Shown here piece by piece: positions 43,430 to 53,988 of a stretch of DNA of 64,000 nt. Positions within the stretch are counted from its first letter, which is position 1. Every line of letters starts with the position of its first letter. A model generated the notes under the pieces. The model was given only the letters and a program-made list of their open reading frames with translations. It searched no databases and was not told where the DNA came from. The DNA is from Rhodoferax sp. (GTDB lineage Bacteria; Pseudomonadota; Gammaproteobacteria; Burkholderiales; Burkholderiaceae_C): contig NZ_JAGPBB010000010.1 in assembly GCF_018063565.1 (NCBI RefSeq), positions 3,728-67,727 on the forward strand, given 5' to 3'. Made by a program: the position numbers and the translations under genes.

Positions 43430-44271
43430 CCAAGGATGGCAGCACGAGTCGGGTCGGTGTGGTGGTGCTCAACTGGAACGGTTGGCGCGACACACTTGCC
43501 TGCCTTGCGTCATTGCAGAAGCTGGATTATCCGGACTTTGACCTGATCGTGGTGGACAACGGTTCCACCGACGATTCGGTGCAGCACATCCTGGCACATC
43601 AACCGGCCGTGACGCTGCTGCAAACTGGGGCGAACTTGGGGTTTGGAGGCGGTTGCAATGTGGGTATTCGGTACGCTCTTGGCGTTGGTGCAGATTACAT
43701 CTGGCTGATCAACAGCGACGCCACCGTGGCAGTCGGCGCACTTTCTGCGCTGGTGACCGTGGCGCAAGGCAACCCATCGTTGGGCGCGGTGGGCTCGCTG
43801 CTGTTTGATGCCGGTGGAGTTGATCGGATCCAGCTTTGGGGCGGTGGCCGGGTGAATCTGTGGACCGGGCGTTCCCATCATCAGCGTGTGCCCGCTGCGC
43901 TGGACTTTGTCTCTGGGGCTTCGATGTTGCTGCGCCGAGAGGCACTGCAGCAAGTGGGGCTGTTTGATGATCGGTCTTTCTTCATGTACTGGGAAGACAC
44001 CGACTTGGGCGCTCGCCTTCGCCAAGCAGGCTGGCTACTAGGCGTCGCGGAGCAGTCGCGGGTGTGGCACAAGCAATCGGCAAGTCTGGGGCGGGGCAGT
44101 CCCCTGCTGGATCAATACTTCACACGGTCTGCCTTGCGGTTCTTTCGCAAGCATGCACCAATACCCTGGGTTCCAACTGTGAGTTTGATGGTCATGATGC
44201 TGCTCAAACGCGTTTTTTGTGCTGACAGCCAGCGGGCTTGCGCGGTGCTGAAGGGTTTTGTCGACGCATGA
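43426..44271 (+). CDS. Glycosyltransferase family 2 (rhamnosyltransferase-like)
   Basis: A 281-residue glycosyltransferase. VGVVVLNWNGWRDTLACLASLQ and DLIVVDNGSTDDSV are the nucleotide-sugar half of a GT2 (GT-A) fold; YIWLINSDATV carries the metal-binding DxD-like acidic residues, and FMYWEDTDLGARLRQAGW is the acceptor-side ED motif. It would add a sugar to the lipid-linked glycan on the cytoplasmic side. Start and stop both overlap neighbours by 4 bases (ATGA), so translation is coupled along the run. Confidence 0.9.
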   Translation: MTKDGSTSRVGVVVLNWNGWRDTLACLASLQKLDYPDFDLIVVDNGSTDDSVQHILAHQPAVTLLQTGANLGFGGGCNVGIRYALGVGADYIWLINSDATVAVGALSALVTVAQGNPSLGAVGSLLFDAGGVDRIQLWGGGRVNLWTGRSHHQRVPAALDFVSGASMLLRREALQQVGLFDDRSFFMYWEDTDLGARLRQAGWLLGVAEQSRVWHKQSASLGRGSPLLDQYFTRSALRFFRKHAPIPWVPTVSLMVMMLLKRVFCADSQRACAVLKGFVDA

Positions 44272-45098
44272 AAACCTCTGTTGCGGTTTCGGTGGTGATC
44301 CCGTGCTTTCGCTGTGCGAAAACCATTGAGCGTGCCTTGGCCTCGGTGGTGGCGCAGACCTGTCAGCCGGTCGAGGTGATTCTGGTCGATGATGCAAGCG
44401 GTGATGACACGCTTTCAGTCTTGCGTGCACAGCAGGCGAAATTTGAACCGGGCTGGATCAATTTGCTGGCGCTGGAGCAGAACCAGGGTGCTGCTAGCGC
44501 TCGAAATGCCGCCTGGGCCGTGGCCAGCCAGCCTTTTGTTGCTTTTTTGGATGCCGACGACGCCTGGCACTTCCGCAAGCTCGAAATCCAGTTCGCCTAC
44601 ATGGCAGCCAACCCCGATGTGGTGTTGTGTGGTCATGGGCACCGGCTGCTCAAACAGGGTGTGTTGCCGTATTGGGCCGTGCAAAAATCGGCCGGCATTG
44701 TGCTGCGCAAATGGCGCCTGATTTTGTCCAACCGCTTTGTGACGCCTTCGGTCATGATCCGGCGCGACACCGTACACCGGTTTGAAGAGCGCCAGCGGTA
44801 TATGGAAGACCATATGCTGTGGCTGAAAGTAGTGTGCGCCGGCGAGAAGGTGGTGAAGTTGCCGATGGATCTGGCCGCCATTTACAAAAACCCTTTCGGA
44901 GTCACGGGTTTGAGCTCGCAGGTGTGGCTGATGGAACGTAGCGATCTGGGCAACTACCAGCGCCTGTTCCGGCGGGGCAGTATCCAGCGTTGGCAGTTGT
45001 CGCTGTTGGCCGTTTATTCCGTGCTGAAGTATTTTCGCCGTCTGATCATTTATCTGATTTATTTGCGATGGAAAACCAAACGGCCGAAAGATCTATGA
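44268..45098 (+). CDS. Glycosyltransferase family 2
   Basis: A 276-residue GT2 enzyme with a basic, hydrophobic C-terminus. VSVVIPCFRCAKTIERALASVVAQTCQPVEVILVDDASGDDT (about 5-46) and VAFLDADDAWHF (DAD triad, near 90-100) are intact. The long frame begins ten codons earlier inside the previous gene, but the ATG at 44268 forms the ATGA overlap seen throughout this operon. The donor sugar is unknown. It is more distantly related to the other two GT2s here, so each probably makes a different linkage. Confidence 0.88.
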   Translation: MKTSVAVSVVIPCFRCAKTIERALASVVAQTCQPVEVILVDDASGDDTLSVLRAQQAKFEPGWINLLALEQNQGAASARNAAWAVASQPFVAFLDADDAWHFRKLEIQFAYMAANPDVVLCGHGHRLLKQGVLPYWAVQKSAGIVLRKWRLILSNRFVTPSVMIRRDTVHRFEERQRYMEDHMLWLKVVCAGEKVVKLPMDLAAIYKNPFGVTGLSSQVWLMERSDLGNYQRLFRRGSIQRWQLSLLAVYSVLKYFRRLIIYLIYLRWKTKRPKDL

Positions 45099-45847
45099 TG
45101 ATCACCGTTTCAGTCGTCAGCCACGGGCAATGGCCGCTGGTTGCAAAGTTGCTGGAGGATTTTCAGTCGAGTTGCGCTGATTTCGCTTTTGAGCTGATTC
45201 TGACACTCAATATCCCGGAACTTGCGGTATTTGATGCTGCTGATTATGACTTTCCGGTCCAGATCATTCGAAACCTGAAACCCAAAGGATTCGGTGCCAA
45301 TCACAATACTGCTTTTGCTCAGTCCAGAGGCCACTACTTTTGTGTGATGAATCCGGATATCCGATTTAGCGCATGTCCTTTCGGGGGGTTGCTGGCGTCC
45401 TTTGTCGATCCATCCGTGGGTATTGCAGCACCCTTGGTACTCGGTCCAACTGGTCAGCTCGAAGACAGCGCGCGTAAATTTCCCACACCCAAAAAAATAC
45501 TTGGCAAATTGACTTCGGGCTCACAACAAGCAGATTACCCATCGGATGGTGAGGTGCGGGTCGTGGATTGGTGTGCGGGTATGTTGCTGCTATTTCCCAA
45601 GCAGGTGTATGCAGAACTACAAGGATTTGATGAGCGGTATTTTCTCTATTATGAAGACGTGGACATTTGTGCGCGCCTGAGTTTGTCGCAACGCCAGGTG
45701 GCGTGGTGCACCCAGACTCAGGTCGTGCATCATGCACAGCGCACCAGCCATCGACAATTCAAGTACACCGTGTGGCATATCCGTAGCATTGCTCGCTTTT
45801 TTCGGTCACCGGTTTTCCGGCAACTGCGTGGGGCCGGCCTTCTATGA
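45095..45847 (+). CDS. Glycosyltransferase family 2
   Basis: A 250-residue GT2 enzyme. ITVSVVSHGQWPLVAKLLEDF opens the fold; NLKPKGFGANHNTAFAQSRGHYFCVMNPDIRF (about 65-96) and YFLYYEDVDICARLSLSQ (acceptor-side ED) are conserved in rhamnosyltransferase-like GT2s. The start at 45095 is the first of two adjacent ATGs and forms an ATGA overlap with the previous stop. Slightly more AT-rich than the neighbours, as is common for polysaccharide loci. Confidence 0.87.
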   Translation: MMITVSVVSHGQWPLVAKLLEDFQSSCADFAFELILTLNIPELAVFDAADYDFPVQIIRNLKPKGFGANHNTAFAQSRGHYFCVMNPDIRFSACPFGGLLASFVDPSVGIAAPLVLGPTGQLEDSARKFPTPKKILGKLTSGSQQADYPSDGEVRVVDWCAGMLLLFPKQVYAELQGFDERYFLYYEDVDICARLSLSQRQVAWCTQTQVVHHAQRTSHRQFKYTVWHIRSIARFFRSPVFRQLRGAGLL

Positions 45848-46791
45848 GGGTATTGGTCACGGGTGCCAATGGACTGGTCGGACGTCGTCTGTGCGGACAT
45901 CTGACCGCGCTCGGTGTGGCGGTGCGGGCGGTTGTGCGGGATGGTGGCGCGAGCAAACTGTCGGGCGATTGTGTCCGCGTGGGGGATCTCGGCGCTTCAA
46001 CGTCGTGGCACGAGGCGCTGTCCGGTGTGGATACCATCGTCCATCTGGCAGCGCGGGTGCATGTCATGAACGACGATGCAGCCGATCCGCTGGCGGCATT
46101 TCGACAGGTGAACGTGGCGGCGACGCTGAATCTGGCACGACAGGCGGTCAGCGCCGGGGTGCGGCGCCTGGTGTTCGTCAGCACCGTCAAGGTCAATGGA
46201 GAGCACACCGCCCCGGGGCAGGTTTTTGCGGAGCATGATATACCCGCACCGCAGGACCCTTATGCCATCAGCAAGTGGGAGGCAGAACAGGGCTTGTGGG
46301 CGATTGTCCGCGACACCGGTCTGGAACTGGTGATTGTTCGCCCGCCCTTGGTGTATGGGCCAGGGGTGCGCGCCAACTTTGCCGCATTGGTGCGTTGGGT
46401 TCAGCGCGGCTGGCCTTTGCCGCTGGCGGCAGTTCACAATGCCAGAAGCCTGGTTGCATTGGACAACCTGGTGGACTTTCTGAGTATTTGCCTCAGCCAT
46501 CCGGCGGCCGCCAATCAGCTATTTCTGGTCAGCGACGGTGAAGACAAGTCGACCGCTGATCTGGTTCGAGGAATCGCTCACGCGCTGAGACGACCATCAA
46601 GACTGGTTGCTTTGCCGGTCTGGGCTTTGCAGCTGGCGGGCCGCTTGACGGGTCGCACTCACGTCATTGACCGTTTGTGCGCCAACTTGCAGCTGGATAT
46701 TCATAAAGCCCGCCAACGGTTGCAATGGGAACCAAGGATCACCGTTGCAGAGGGTTTGCGTCGGACGATTTCCATTGAAGCCCCGACATGA
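45844..46791 (+). CDS. NAD-dependent epimerase/reductase (WbpV/WreQ-like)
   Basis: A 315-residue extended-SDR enzyme. VLVTGANGLVG (Rossmann, 3-13), VSTVKVNG with catalytic Ser113, and YAISK with Tyr140/Lys144 are intact. In operons with a CapD/WbpM-type dehydratase and a small phosphoglycosyl transferase, this type usually reduces UDP-4-keto-6-deoxy-HexNAc to UDP-QuiNAc or UDP-FucNAc; a UDP-glucose 4-epimerase role is the alternative. ATGA overlaps on both sides couple it to the preceding glycosyltransferase and the following transferase. Confidence 0.85.
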   Translation: MRVLVTGANGLVGRRLCGHLTALGVAVRAVVRDGGASKLSGDCVRVGDLGASTSWHEALSGVDTIVHLAARVHVMNDDAADPLAAFRQVNVAATLNLARQAVSAGVRRLVFVSTVKVNGEHTAPGQVFAEHDIPAPQDPYAISKWEAEQGLWAIVRDTGLELVIVRPPLVYGPGVRANFAALVRWVQRGWPLPLAAVHNARSLVALDNLVDFLSICLSHPAAANQLFLVSDGEDKSTADLVRGIAHALRRPSRLVALPVWALQLAGRLTGRTHVIDRLCANLQLDIHKARQRLQWEPRITVAEGLRRTISIEAPT

Positions 46792-47348
46792 AAAGGATTT
46801 TTGATGTTTTGCTGGCGTTGTTGGCGCTGGTGCTCCTGTTGGTACCGCTGATTGCGGTCGCCATCGTGGTACGGCTTACCTCTCGTGGGCCAATACTATA
46901 TTGGTCAGACCGGGTTGGACGGGACAATCAGCTATTCAGAATGCCGAAGTTTCGTAGCATGAAAATTGGCACGCCCGCGGTCGCCACCCATTTGTTGAAC
47001 AATCCCGCGATTTACCTGACGTCGGTAGGTGGTTTCTTGAGAAAGAGCAGTCTGGATGAATTGCCGCAATTGTGGAGCATTCTGAAAGGAGATATGAGTT
47101 TTGTCGGGCCACGACCGGCTTTGTTCAATCAGCATGACCTGATCACTTTACGAACCCGGGTGCAAGTCCATCGTTTGACTCCGGGTTTGACGGGCTGGGC
47201 ACAAATCAACGGCCGTGATGAGTTGCCGATTCCGGACAAAGTCGCATTGGATATTGAATACTTGAAGAATCAATCGCTTTATTTTGATGTGAAGATTATT
47301 TTTAGCACGATTTTTAAGGTGATAAGGCGGGATAATGTTACGCATTAA
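46788..47348 (+). CDS. Initiating sugar-1-phosphate transferase (monotopic phosphoglycosyl transferase)
   Basis: A 186-residue PglC-type enzyme that moves a sugar-1-phosphate from UDP-sugar to undecaprenyl phosphate and so starts the glycan. It has the re-entrant N-terminal hydrophobic helix (KRIFDVLLALLALVLLLVPLIAVAIVVRL), the basic GPILYWSDRVGRDNQLF segment, the catalytic Asp90-Glu91 dyad in SSLDELPQLW, FVGPRP and GLTGWAQINGR. This is the short form without an N-terminal dehydratase-like extension. ATGA overlap with the preceding gene; 51 bases to the H-NS-like gene after it. Confidence 0.92.
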   Translation: MKRIFDVLLALLALVLLLVPLIAVAIVVRLTSRGPILYWSDRVGRDNQLFRMPKFRSMKIGTPAVATHLLNNPAIYLTSVGGFLRKSSLDELPQLWSILKGDMSFVGPRPALFNQHDLITLRTRVQVHRLTPGLTGWAQINGRDELPIPDKVALDIEYLKNQSLYFDVKIIFSTIFKVIRRDNVTH

Positions 47349-47399
47349 AACAATACGCCAAGTCGACTTTCAGGGATTTTTCATGAACAGGTATTTGAA

Positions 47400-47723
47400 A
47401 TGAACAATTTGATCGAGATACAGAACCAGATTGCAATGCTGCAAAAACAGGCCGAGGAGATCAAGGCCCAGGAGTTCAGCAAGACAGTGCAGGAGATCCT
47501 GGCCAAAATGGAGGCCTTTGGCATCACGGTGGCCGATTTGGAGGGTGGCAAGGGTCGACCACGCAAGGTAGCCGGCAGCGCGACCAAGTCGAGCAATCCG
47601 GCACCGGCCAAATACCGTGGTCCCAACGGGGAAACCTGGAGTGGTCGTGGCTTGATGCCGCGCTGGCTTGCCGCTTTGGTGGCTCAAGGTAGAACCAAAG
47701 AGTCATTTGCCATCTCATCTTGA
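47400..47723 (+). CDS. H-NS family nucleoid-associated protein
   Basis: A 107-residue DNA-binding protein of the short Burkholderiales H-NS type. A coiled oligomerisation helix (about 1-45), an AT-hook-like KGRPRK at 51-56 in a flexible linker, and the C-terminal motif YRGPNGETWSGRGLMPRWL (72-90), which inserts in the minor groove of AT-rich DNA. It lies inside a polysaccharide locus, on the same strand, 51 bases after the phosphoglycosyl transferase gene and 25 bases before the dehydratase gene. H-NS proteins typically silence AT-rich, horizontally acquired genes, so this copy may regulate this locus itself. Confidence 0.92.
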   Translation: MNNLIEIQNQIAMLQKQAEEIKAQEFSKTVQEILAKMEAFGITVADLEGGKGRPRKVAGSATKSSNPAPAKYRGPNGETWSGRGLMPRWLAALVAQGRTKESFAISS

Positions 47724-47748
47724 GAATAGGGTGATTCAAGGTTATTGA

Positions 47749-49626
47749 ATGCAAAGCAGGGTTCTGGAGTGGCCGCGCTGGGTCAAGCGGCTGGTGGTGA
47801 TTGGTCTTGATGTTGCTCTGGCCCTGTTTGCAACCTGGATCGCCTTTGCCTTGCGGCTGGACTATTACGGGCCGCCAGTGGGAGCCCAATGGTGGGTCTA
47901 TTTGCTGGCGCCAGCGCTCTTCATCCCGATTTTTTTCCGCTTTGGCCTGTATCGGGCCATCTTTCGTTACACCGGCCAGGCCGCCTTGCAAACCACCGGA
48001 TTGGCGGTACTGATCTACGGTGGTGTTCTTTTTGTGATTCTGCTGTGGATGCAGTGGCCCTGGGTCCCTCGTACCTTGGGTGTTTTGCAGCCATTGATTT
48101 TTTTGTTGCTGCTGGTCAGTAGCCGTGCCGTCGCTCGCTTCTGGCTGGCCGGACAAGGCCACCATGGCGCCAAGCTTGAAGGTCGGCTGTTGGTGTACGG
48201 TGCGGGTACGGCAGGTGTACAAACCGCGGCGGCGCTTCGGTTGTCACAGCAGTATGCGCTGCTGGGTTTTGTGGACGATGATCCGACCAAGGCAGGGCGC
48301 AGCCTCAACGGGGTTCCGGTGTTTTCTCCGGCTGATATCGCTCGGGTCATTGCCCGGCAGGGCGTGACCGATATCCTGCTGGCCCTGCCCAGTGTCTCGC
48401 GTGACCGGCGCAATGCGATATTGCAAAGCCTGGCGCATTTGCCCGTTCATGTGCGCACCTTGCCGGGTTTGGCCGATCTGGCCAGTGGCCGCGTCACGGT
48501 ACAGGACTTTCATGAACTTGACCTGGAAGACCTGCTTGGACGCGACCCGGTGCCACCCGACCCGGTCTTGCTGGCGCGCGATCTCGCCGGACAGGTGGTA
48601 CTGGTCACGGGTGCCGGGGGCAGCATTGGCAGCGAACTGACCCGGCAGATTGTGCGGCAGCGCCCGCGCCAACTGCTGCTGTTTGACCACCACGAGTTTG
48701 GTCTTTACAGTATTCATCAGGAACTGCTGGAACTGATGAATGCCGAAGGTTTGCAGGTGGCATTGCGGCCGCTGCTTGGCAGTATCAGCAACCCGGAGCG
48801 ACTGGACACCATTTGCGCGATTTACCGTCCCAGCACGGTCTACCACGCGGCAGCCTACAAGCACGTGCCAATGGTGGAAGACAACCCAGGTGAAGGGGTG
48901 CTGAACAACGTGTTTGGTACTTTGAACGTGGCGCTGGCGGCGCGGCGCAGCGGTGCTGCGCGCTTTGTGCTGGTCTCCACCGACAAGGCGGTTCGTCCGA
49001 CCAATGTGATGGGTGCCAGCAAGCGAATGGCCGAACTGGTCTTGCAGGCCTTGTCGCCTTTGGAGGATGGTGCTGCGGGCACCTGCTTCTGTATGGTCCG
49101 CTTTGGTAACGTGCTGGGCTCCAGCGGTAGTGTGGTGCCGTTGTTTCGTCGCCAACTTGCCAGTGGCGGCCCGCTGACCGTCACCCATCCGGAAGTCACG
49201 CGTTACTTCATGACCATCCCTGAGGCAGCGCAACTGGTGTTGCAGGCAGGTGCCATGGCACGCGGTGGCGATGTTTTCGTGCTGGACATGGGGGAGCCCG
49301 TGAGAATCATGGATCTGGCGCGGCGCATGGTGGCGCTGGCGGGTCTTCGGGTTCGCGATGCGGCCTGTCCCGATGGCGATATCGAAATCGCGGTGACCGG
49401 GCTGCGTCCGGCTGAAAAGCTGTATGAAGAGCTGCTGATCGGTGATGATCCGCAGCCTACCACCCATCCGCGCATCATGAAAGCGCAAGAAGTCTGTTTG
49501 ACCTGGACCGAACTGGCCCCGCATCTGGACACCCTGCGCAGCGCTGCCGCAGCCGGCGACTTGCCAGGCATCAAAGCGGTACTTGGCTGCTGTGTCCAAG
49601 GGTTTGCCACGGCGACCACCGGTTGA
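47749..49626 (+). CDS. Nucleoside-diphosphate-sugar 4,6-dehydratase, WbpM/CapD type
   Basis: A 625-residue membrane-anchored enzyme. Four hydrophobic spans occupy the first 130 residues, then a Rossmann-like CoA-binding-type domain ([15 protein letters not shown]), then the catalytic SDR domain with [13 protein letters not shown] (about 283-295), [16 protein letters not shown] and [16 protein letters not shown]. The usual Tyr of the catalytic triad is Met here, as in WbpM-type UDP-GlcNAc C4,C6 dehydratases. It makes the 4-keto-6-deoxy sugar nucleotide used by the reductase and transferase at 45844-47348. It follows the H-NS-like gene by 25 bases. Confidence 0.92.
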   Translation: MQSRVLEWPRWVKRLVVIGLDVALALFATWIAFALRLDYYGPPVGAQWWVYLLAPALFIPIFFRFGLYRAIFRYTGQAALQTTGLAVLIYGGVLFVILLWMQWPWVPRTLGVLQPLIFLLLLVSSRAVARFWLAGQGHHGAKLEGRLLVYGAGTAGVQTAAALRLSQQYALLGFVDDDPTKAGRSLNGVPVFSPADIARVIARQGVTDILLALPSVSRDRRNAILQSLAHLPVHVRTLPGLADLASGRVTVQDFHELDLEDLLGRDPVPPDPVLLARDLAGQVVLVTGAGGSIGSELTRQIVRQRPRQLLLFDHHEFGLYSIHQELLELMNAEGLQVALRPLLGSISNPERLDTICAIYRPSTVYHAAAYKHVPMVEDNPGEGVLNNVFGTLNVALAARRSGAARFVLVSTDKAVRPTNVMGASKRMAELVLQALSPLEDGAAGTCFCMVRFGNVLGSSGSVVPLFRRQLASGGPLTVTHPEVTRYFMTIPEAAQLVLQAGAMARGGDVFVLDMGEPVRIMDLARRMVALAGLRVRDAACPDGDIEIAVTGLRPAEKLYEELLIGDDPQPTTHPRIMKAQEVCLTWTELAPHLDTLRSAAAAGDLPGIKAVLGCCVQGFATATTG

Positions 49627-49709
49627 ATTGGCGTCGGTCCTTGCGGCAGCTTGCGGATGCGGCACAATTTAAGCTTCCATCCGGATTCCTTTCTGTCAAC
49701 ACCACGCAC

Positions 49710-50600
49710 ATGACCGACGTATCTCACATTTCCCCACGCGACAAGGCTGAAATTCTGGCTCAGGCGCTGCCTTACATTCGCAAGTTTCACGGCAAGACCA
49801 TGGTCATCAAATACGGTGGCAACGCCATGACCGACCCGGCCCTGCAGGCAGATTTTGCCGAAGACGTGGTTCTGCTCAAGCTGGTGGGTATCAATCCGGT
49901 GGTGGTCCACGGTGGTGGCCCGCAAATCGAAACCGCGCTGAAGCGTTTGGGTAAAAAGGGCGAATTCATTCAGGGTATGCGGGTCACCGATGCCGAAACC
50001 ATGGAAGTGGTCGAGTGGGTGCTGGGCGGGGAGGTGCAGCAAGACATTGTTGGTCTGATCAATCAGGCGGGTGGCAAGGCAGTGGGGCTGACCGGGCGCG
50101 ATGGTGGCATGATCCGCGCGCAAAAACTCAAGATGCTTGACAACGCCGACCCGAGCAAAGAGCACGATGTCGGGCAGGTGGGAGACATCGTCAGCGTCGA
50201 CCCCAGCGTGGTCAGGGCTTTGCAGGACGACGCTTTCATTCCGGTCATCAGTCCGATTGGCTTTGGTGACAACAACGAGAGTTACAACATCAATGCCGAC
50301 GTGGTGGCGGCCAGACTCGCCATGGTGCTCAAGGCCGAGAAACTGATGATGCTGACCAATATCAGCGGCGTGCTCAACAAGGCGGGTGAACTGCTCCCGG
50401 AATTGACAGCACAGCAGATAGACGGCCTCTTTGCCGACGGCACGCTCAGCGGTGGCATGTTGCCAAAAATTGCGGGTGCGCTGGATGCTGCCAAAAGCGG
50501 CGTCAATGCCGTGCACATCATCGATGGTCGCGTGCCCCATGTGCTGCTGCTTGAAATCTTGACCGATCAAGCCTTTGGCACCATGATCCGTTCCCAATAA
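49710..50600 (+). CDS. argB: Acetylglutamate kinase
   Basis: A 296-residue amino-acid kinase, the usual size. [14 protein letters not shown] (phosphate-binding lysine), [10 protein letters not shown] (substrate glycine loop), and [15 protein letters not shown] and [18 protein letters not shown] (C-terminal nucleotide site) are intact. It phosphorylates N-acetylglutamate in arginine synthesis and is usually the step inhibited by arginine in organisms with cyclic ornithine synthesis. Start at the ATG at 49710, preceded by no strong ribosome site; an open frame from 49623 adds 29 residues overlapping the previous gene. Followed by slmA, a linkage common in betaproteobacteria. Confidence 0.96.
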   Translation: MTDVSHISPRDKAEILAQALPYIRKFHGKTMVIKYGGNAMTDPALQADFAEDVVLLKLVGINPVVVHGGGPQIETALKRLGKKGEFIQGMRVTDAETMEVVEWVLGGEVQQDIVGLINQAGGKAVGLTGRDGGMIRAQKLKMLDNADPSKEHDVGQVGDIVSVDPSVVRALQDDAFIPVISPIGFGDNNESYNINADVVAARLAMVLKAEKLMMLTNISGVLNKAGELLPELTAQQIDGLFADGTLSGGMLPKIAGALDAAKSGVNAVHIIDGRVPHVLLLEILTDQAFGTMIRSQ

Positions 50601-50656
50601 TTGCTATTGAAAACGTATCTAAAAAAATAATACATGCAAGCGCTAGAGGCCAACAG
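50598..50656. repeat. Partial dispersed AT-rich element between argB and slmA
   Basis: An AT-rich gap ending in TGCAAGCGCTAGAGGCCAAC, the strongly conserved right half of the family, preceded by AATTGCTATTGAAAACGTAT. The left half has decayed. Confidence 0.5.
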
Positions 50657-50659
50657 AAC

Positions 50660-51292
50660 ATGAAAAATGCAAGCCAGGCCGAGGCGTCACCACTCAGCAC
50701 CCGGACGCGTGCACGGGCCAAGCCCGGCGAGCGGCGCTTGCAGATTCTGCAGGCACTGGCGGTCATGCTGGAGCAGCCCGCTGCCGAGCGCATCACCACG
50801 GCAGCCCTGGCGGCGCAATTGCAGGTTAGCGAGGCCGCACTGTACCGCCACTTTGCCAGCAAGGCGCAAATGTTTGAAGCGCTGATCGATTTCATCGAGC
50901 AAAGCGTTTTTGGCTTGATCGGTCAGATCAGCAGCAGCAACGCAGCCGGTGGCCAACAGGCTGGGCAGATGGTGACCCTGTTACTGCGGTTTGCCGAGAA
51001 AAACCGTGGCATGGCACGCGTCATGGTGGGCGAAGCCTTGGTGCTGGAGCATCCGCGATTGCAGCAGCGAATGAACCTGTTTTTCGACAAGTTTGAATCT
51101 GCGCTCAAGCAAAGTCTGCGCGATGGTGCGCTCGATGCCGCCACCGCGACGCCCACGCGGATGCAACATCTTCGTGCCGCAATCCTGACCGCATTTGCCA
51201 TAGGACGATTGCAGCGTTATGTGCGTGGCGGTTTCAGGCACCTGCCGTCGGAGCAGCTGGAGGAGGGCCTGTTGCTCATGCTGGGTCATTGA
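50660..51292 (+). CDS. slmA: Nucleoid occlusion factor SlmA (TetR family)
   Basis: A 210-residue TetR-fold protein. ERITTAALAAQLQVSEAALYRHFASKAQMFEALIDFIEQSVFGLI (about 45-90) is the HTH and first helices with the pattern typical of SlmA rather than of drug-sensing TetR proteins. SlmA binds specific sites spread over the chromosome and blocks FtsZ polymerisation over the nucleoid. The basic, non-conserved tail at the start (STRTRARAKPGERR) is normal in Burkholderiales. Identification rests on the HTH, the length and the argB neighbourhood. Confidence 0.85.
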   Translation: MKNASQAEASPLSTRTRARAKPGERRLQILQALAVMLEQPAAERITTAALAAQLQVSEAALYRHFASKAQMFEALIDFIEQSVFGLIGQISSSNAAGGQQAGQMVTLLLRFAEKNRGMARVMVGEALVLEHPRLQQRMNLFFDKFESALKQSLRDGALDAATATPTRMQHLRAAILTAFAIGRLQRYVRGGFRHLPSEQLEEGLLLMLGH

Positions 51293-51419
51293 ATGCTCGC
51301 TATTCAGGGCGCGCAAGGGTTGGCGTGCCGGTTCACTAGGGGAAAACCCCGGTCCGGGCTAGAACGAGGTCCCTAGAACTGCTGCGCTGTCGCTACAAAA
51401 CCGGGATTTGTTGCAAAAT

Positions 51420-51433
51420 AGAACGACCGTTCT
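51420..51433. promoter_or_regulatory. Palindromic TetR operator upstream of the beta-oxidation run
   Basis: AGAACG-AC-CGTTCT, a 6-2-6 inverted repeat ending 10 bases before the start codon of the adjacent TetR gene. A half-site-like AGAACGAGG lies further upstream at 51361. Such palindromes next to a TetR gene are usually its own operator. Confidence 0.7.
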
Positions 51434-51443
51434 TTTATGCAAC

Positions 51444-52133
51444 ATGCGCAAACTCCTATCTACATCCCAACCTGAGCGTGACAGCGTCTCGTCTGCGTCC
51501 CGCGGTGAGCGTGCCTTGCAGAAGGGCCAGCAAACCAAGCAGCTCATCATCGACGCTGCGCTGGGGCTGGCTGAGCAGATTGGGCTTGAAGGCCTGAGTA
51601 TCGGCGCGCTGGCCGAAGTCACCCATATGAGCAAGTCGGGCGTGTTTGCCCACTTCGGCTCGCGTGAAGAATTGCAGATCTCGGTGATCCGCGAGTATTA
51701 CAAGCGCTTTGCTGACGAGGTGTTTTTCCCCGCCATGAACGAGCCGCGTGGCCTGCCACGGGTGCGCGCGCTGTTTGCCAACTGGATGAAACGCGTGGCC
51801 GTTGAAATCCAGTCGGGCTGCATATTCATCAGTGGTGCCGTCGAGTTTGACGATCGCCCCGGCCCGGTGCGCGATGCATTGGCTTCTTCGGTGCAGACAT
51901 GGCTAGCGGCCATGTACCGTGCCGTTGTGCAAGCCAAAGAGGCCAGCCATCTGGTGGCTGATGCCGATGAGCAGCAGATGGCCTTCGAGATTCATGGCCT
52001 GATCCTGGCACTGCATTACGAGGCCCGCTTCTTGAAAAACCCGGGTGCCATTGGCCGCGCCAATACCGGATTTGAAAACATTTTGTTGCGTTACGGCAGG
52101 TCGGTCGCCAGACCTTCCGGCATGTCGCGCTGA
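51444..52133 (+). CDS. TetR family regulator of fatty acid degradation
   Basis: A 229-residue regulator. LIIDAALGLAEQIGLEGLSIGALAEVTHMSKSGVFAHFGSREELQISVI (about 35-83) is the HTH domain, with MSKSGVFAHFGS as the recognition part; the C-terminal domain is the TetR_C type common next to acyl-CoA dehydrogenases. The first 30 residues are an unconserved Ser/Arg-rich tail. Start at the ATG at 51444; the frame opens 12 codons earlier across the operator, which is not credible. It lies 26 bases before the acyl-CoA dehydrogenase gene and probably represses the run from 52160 to 59564 until acyl-CoA is present. Confidence 0.9.
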   Translation: MRKLLSTSQPERDSVSSASRGERALQKGQQTKQLIIDAALGLAEQIGLEGLSIGALAEVTHMSKSGVFAHFGSREELQISVIREYYKRFADEVFFPAMNEPRGLPRVRALFANWMKRVAVEIQSGCIFISGAVEFDDRPGPVRDALASSVQTWLAAMYRAVVQAKEASHLVADADEQQMAFEIHGLILALHYEARFLKNPGAIGRANTGFENILLRYGRSVARPSGMSR

Positions 52134-52159
52134 TATCCCTCGCCTACAAGGAGAAAACC

Positions 52160-53956
<1,797 letters not shown>

Positions 53957-53988
53957 ACTTTTTTAACCACTATTCGAGGAGACTTTAT

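Noticed and set aside
44000-47400. A genomic island at the polysaccharide locus
   Set aside because: The composition drops a little toward AT in this stretch, as is common for glycan genes, but no integrase, direct repeats or tRNA border are visible, so recent transfer is not supported.
48244-49665. A 473-codon minus-strand open frame over the dehydratase gene
   Set aside because: The plus-strand frame has all catalytic motifs; the antisense translation is low in hydrophobic core residues and rich in His and Arg.
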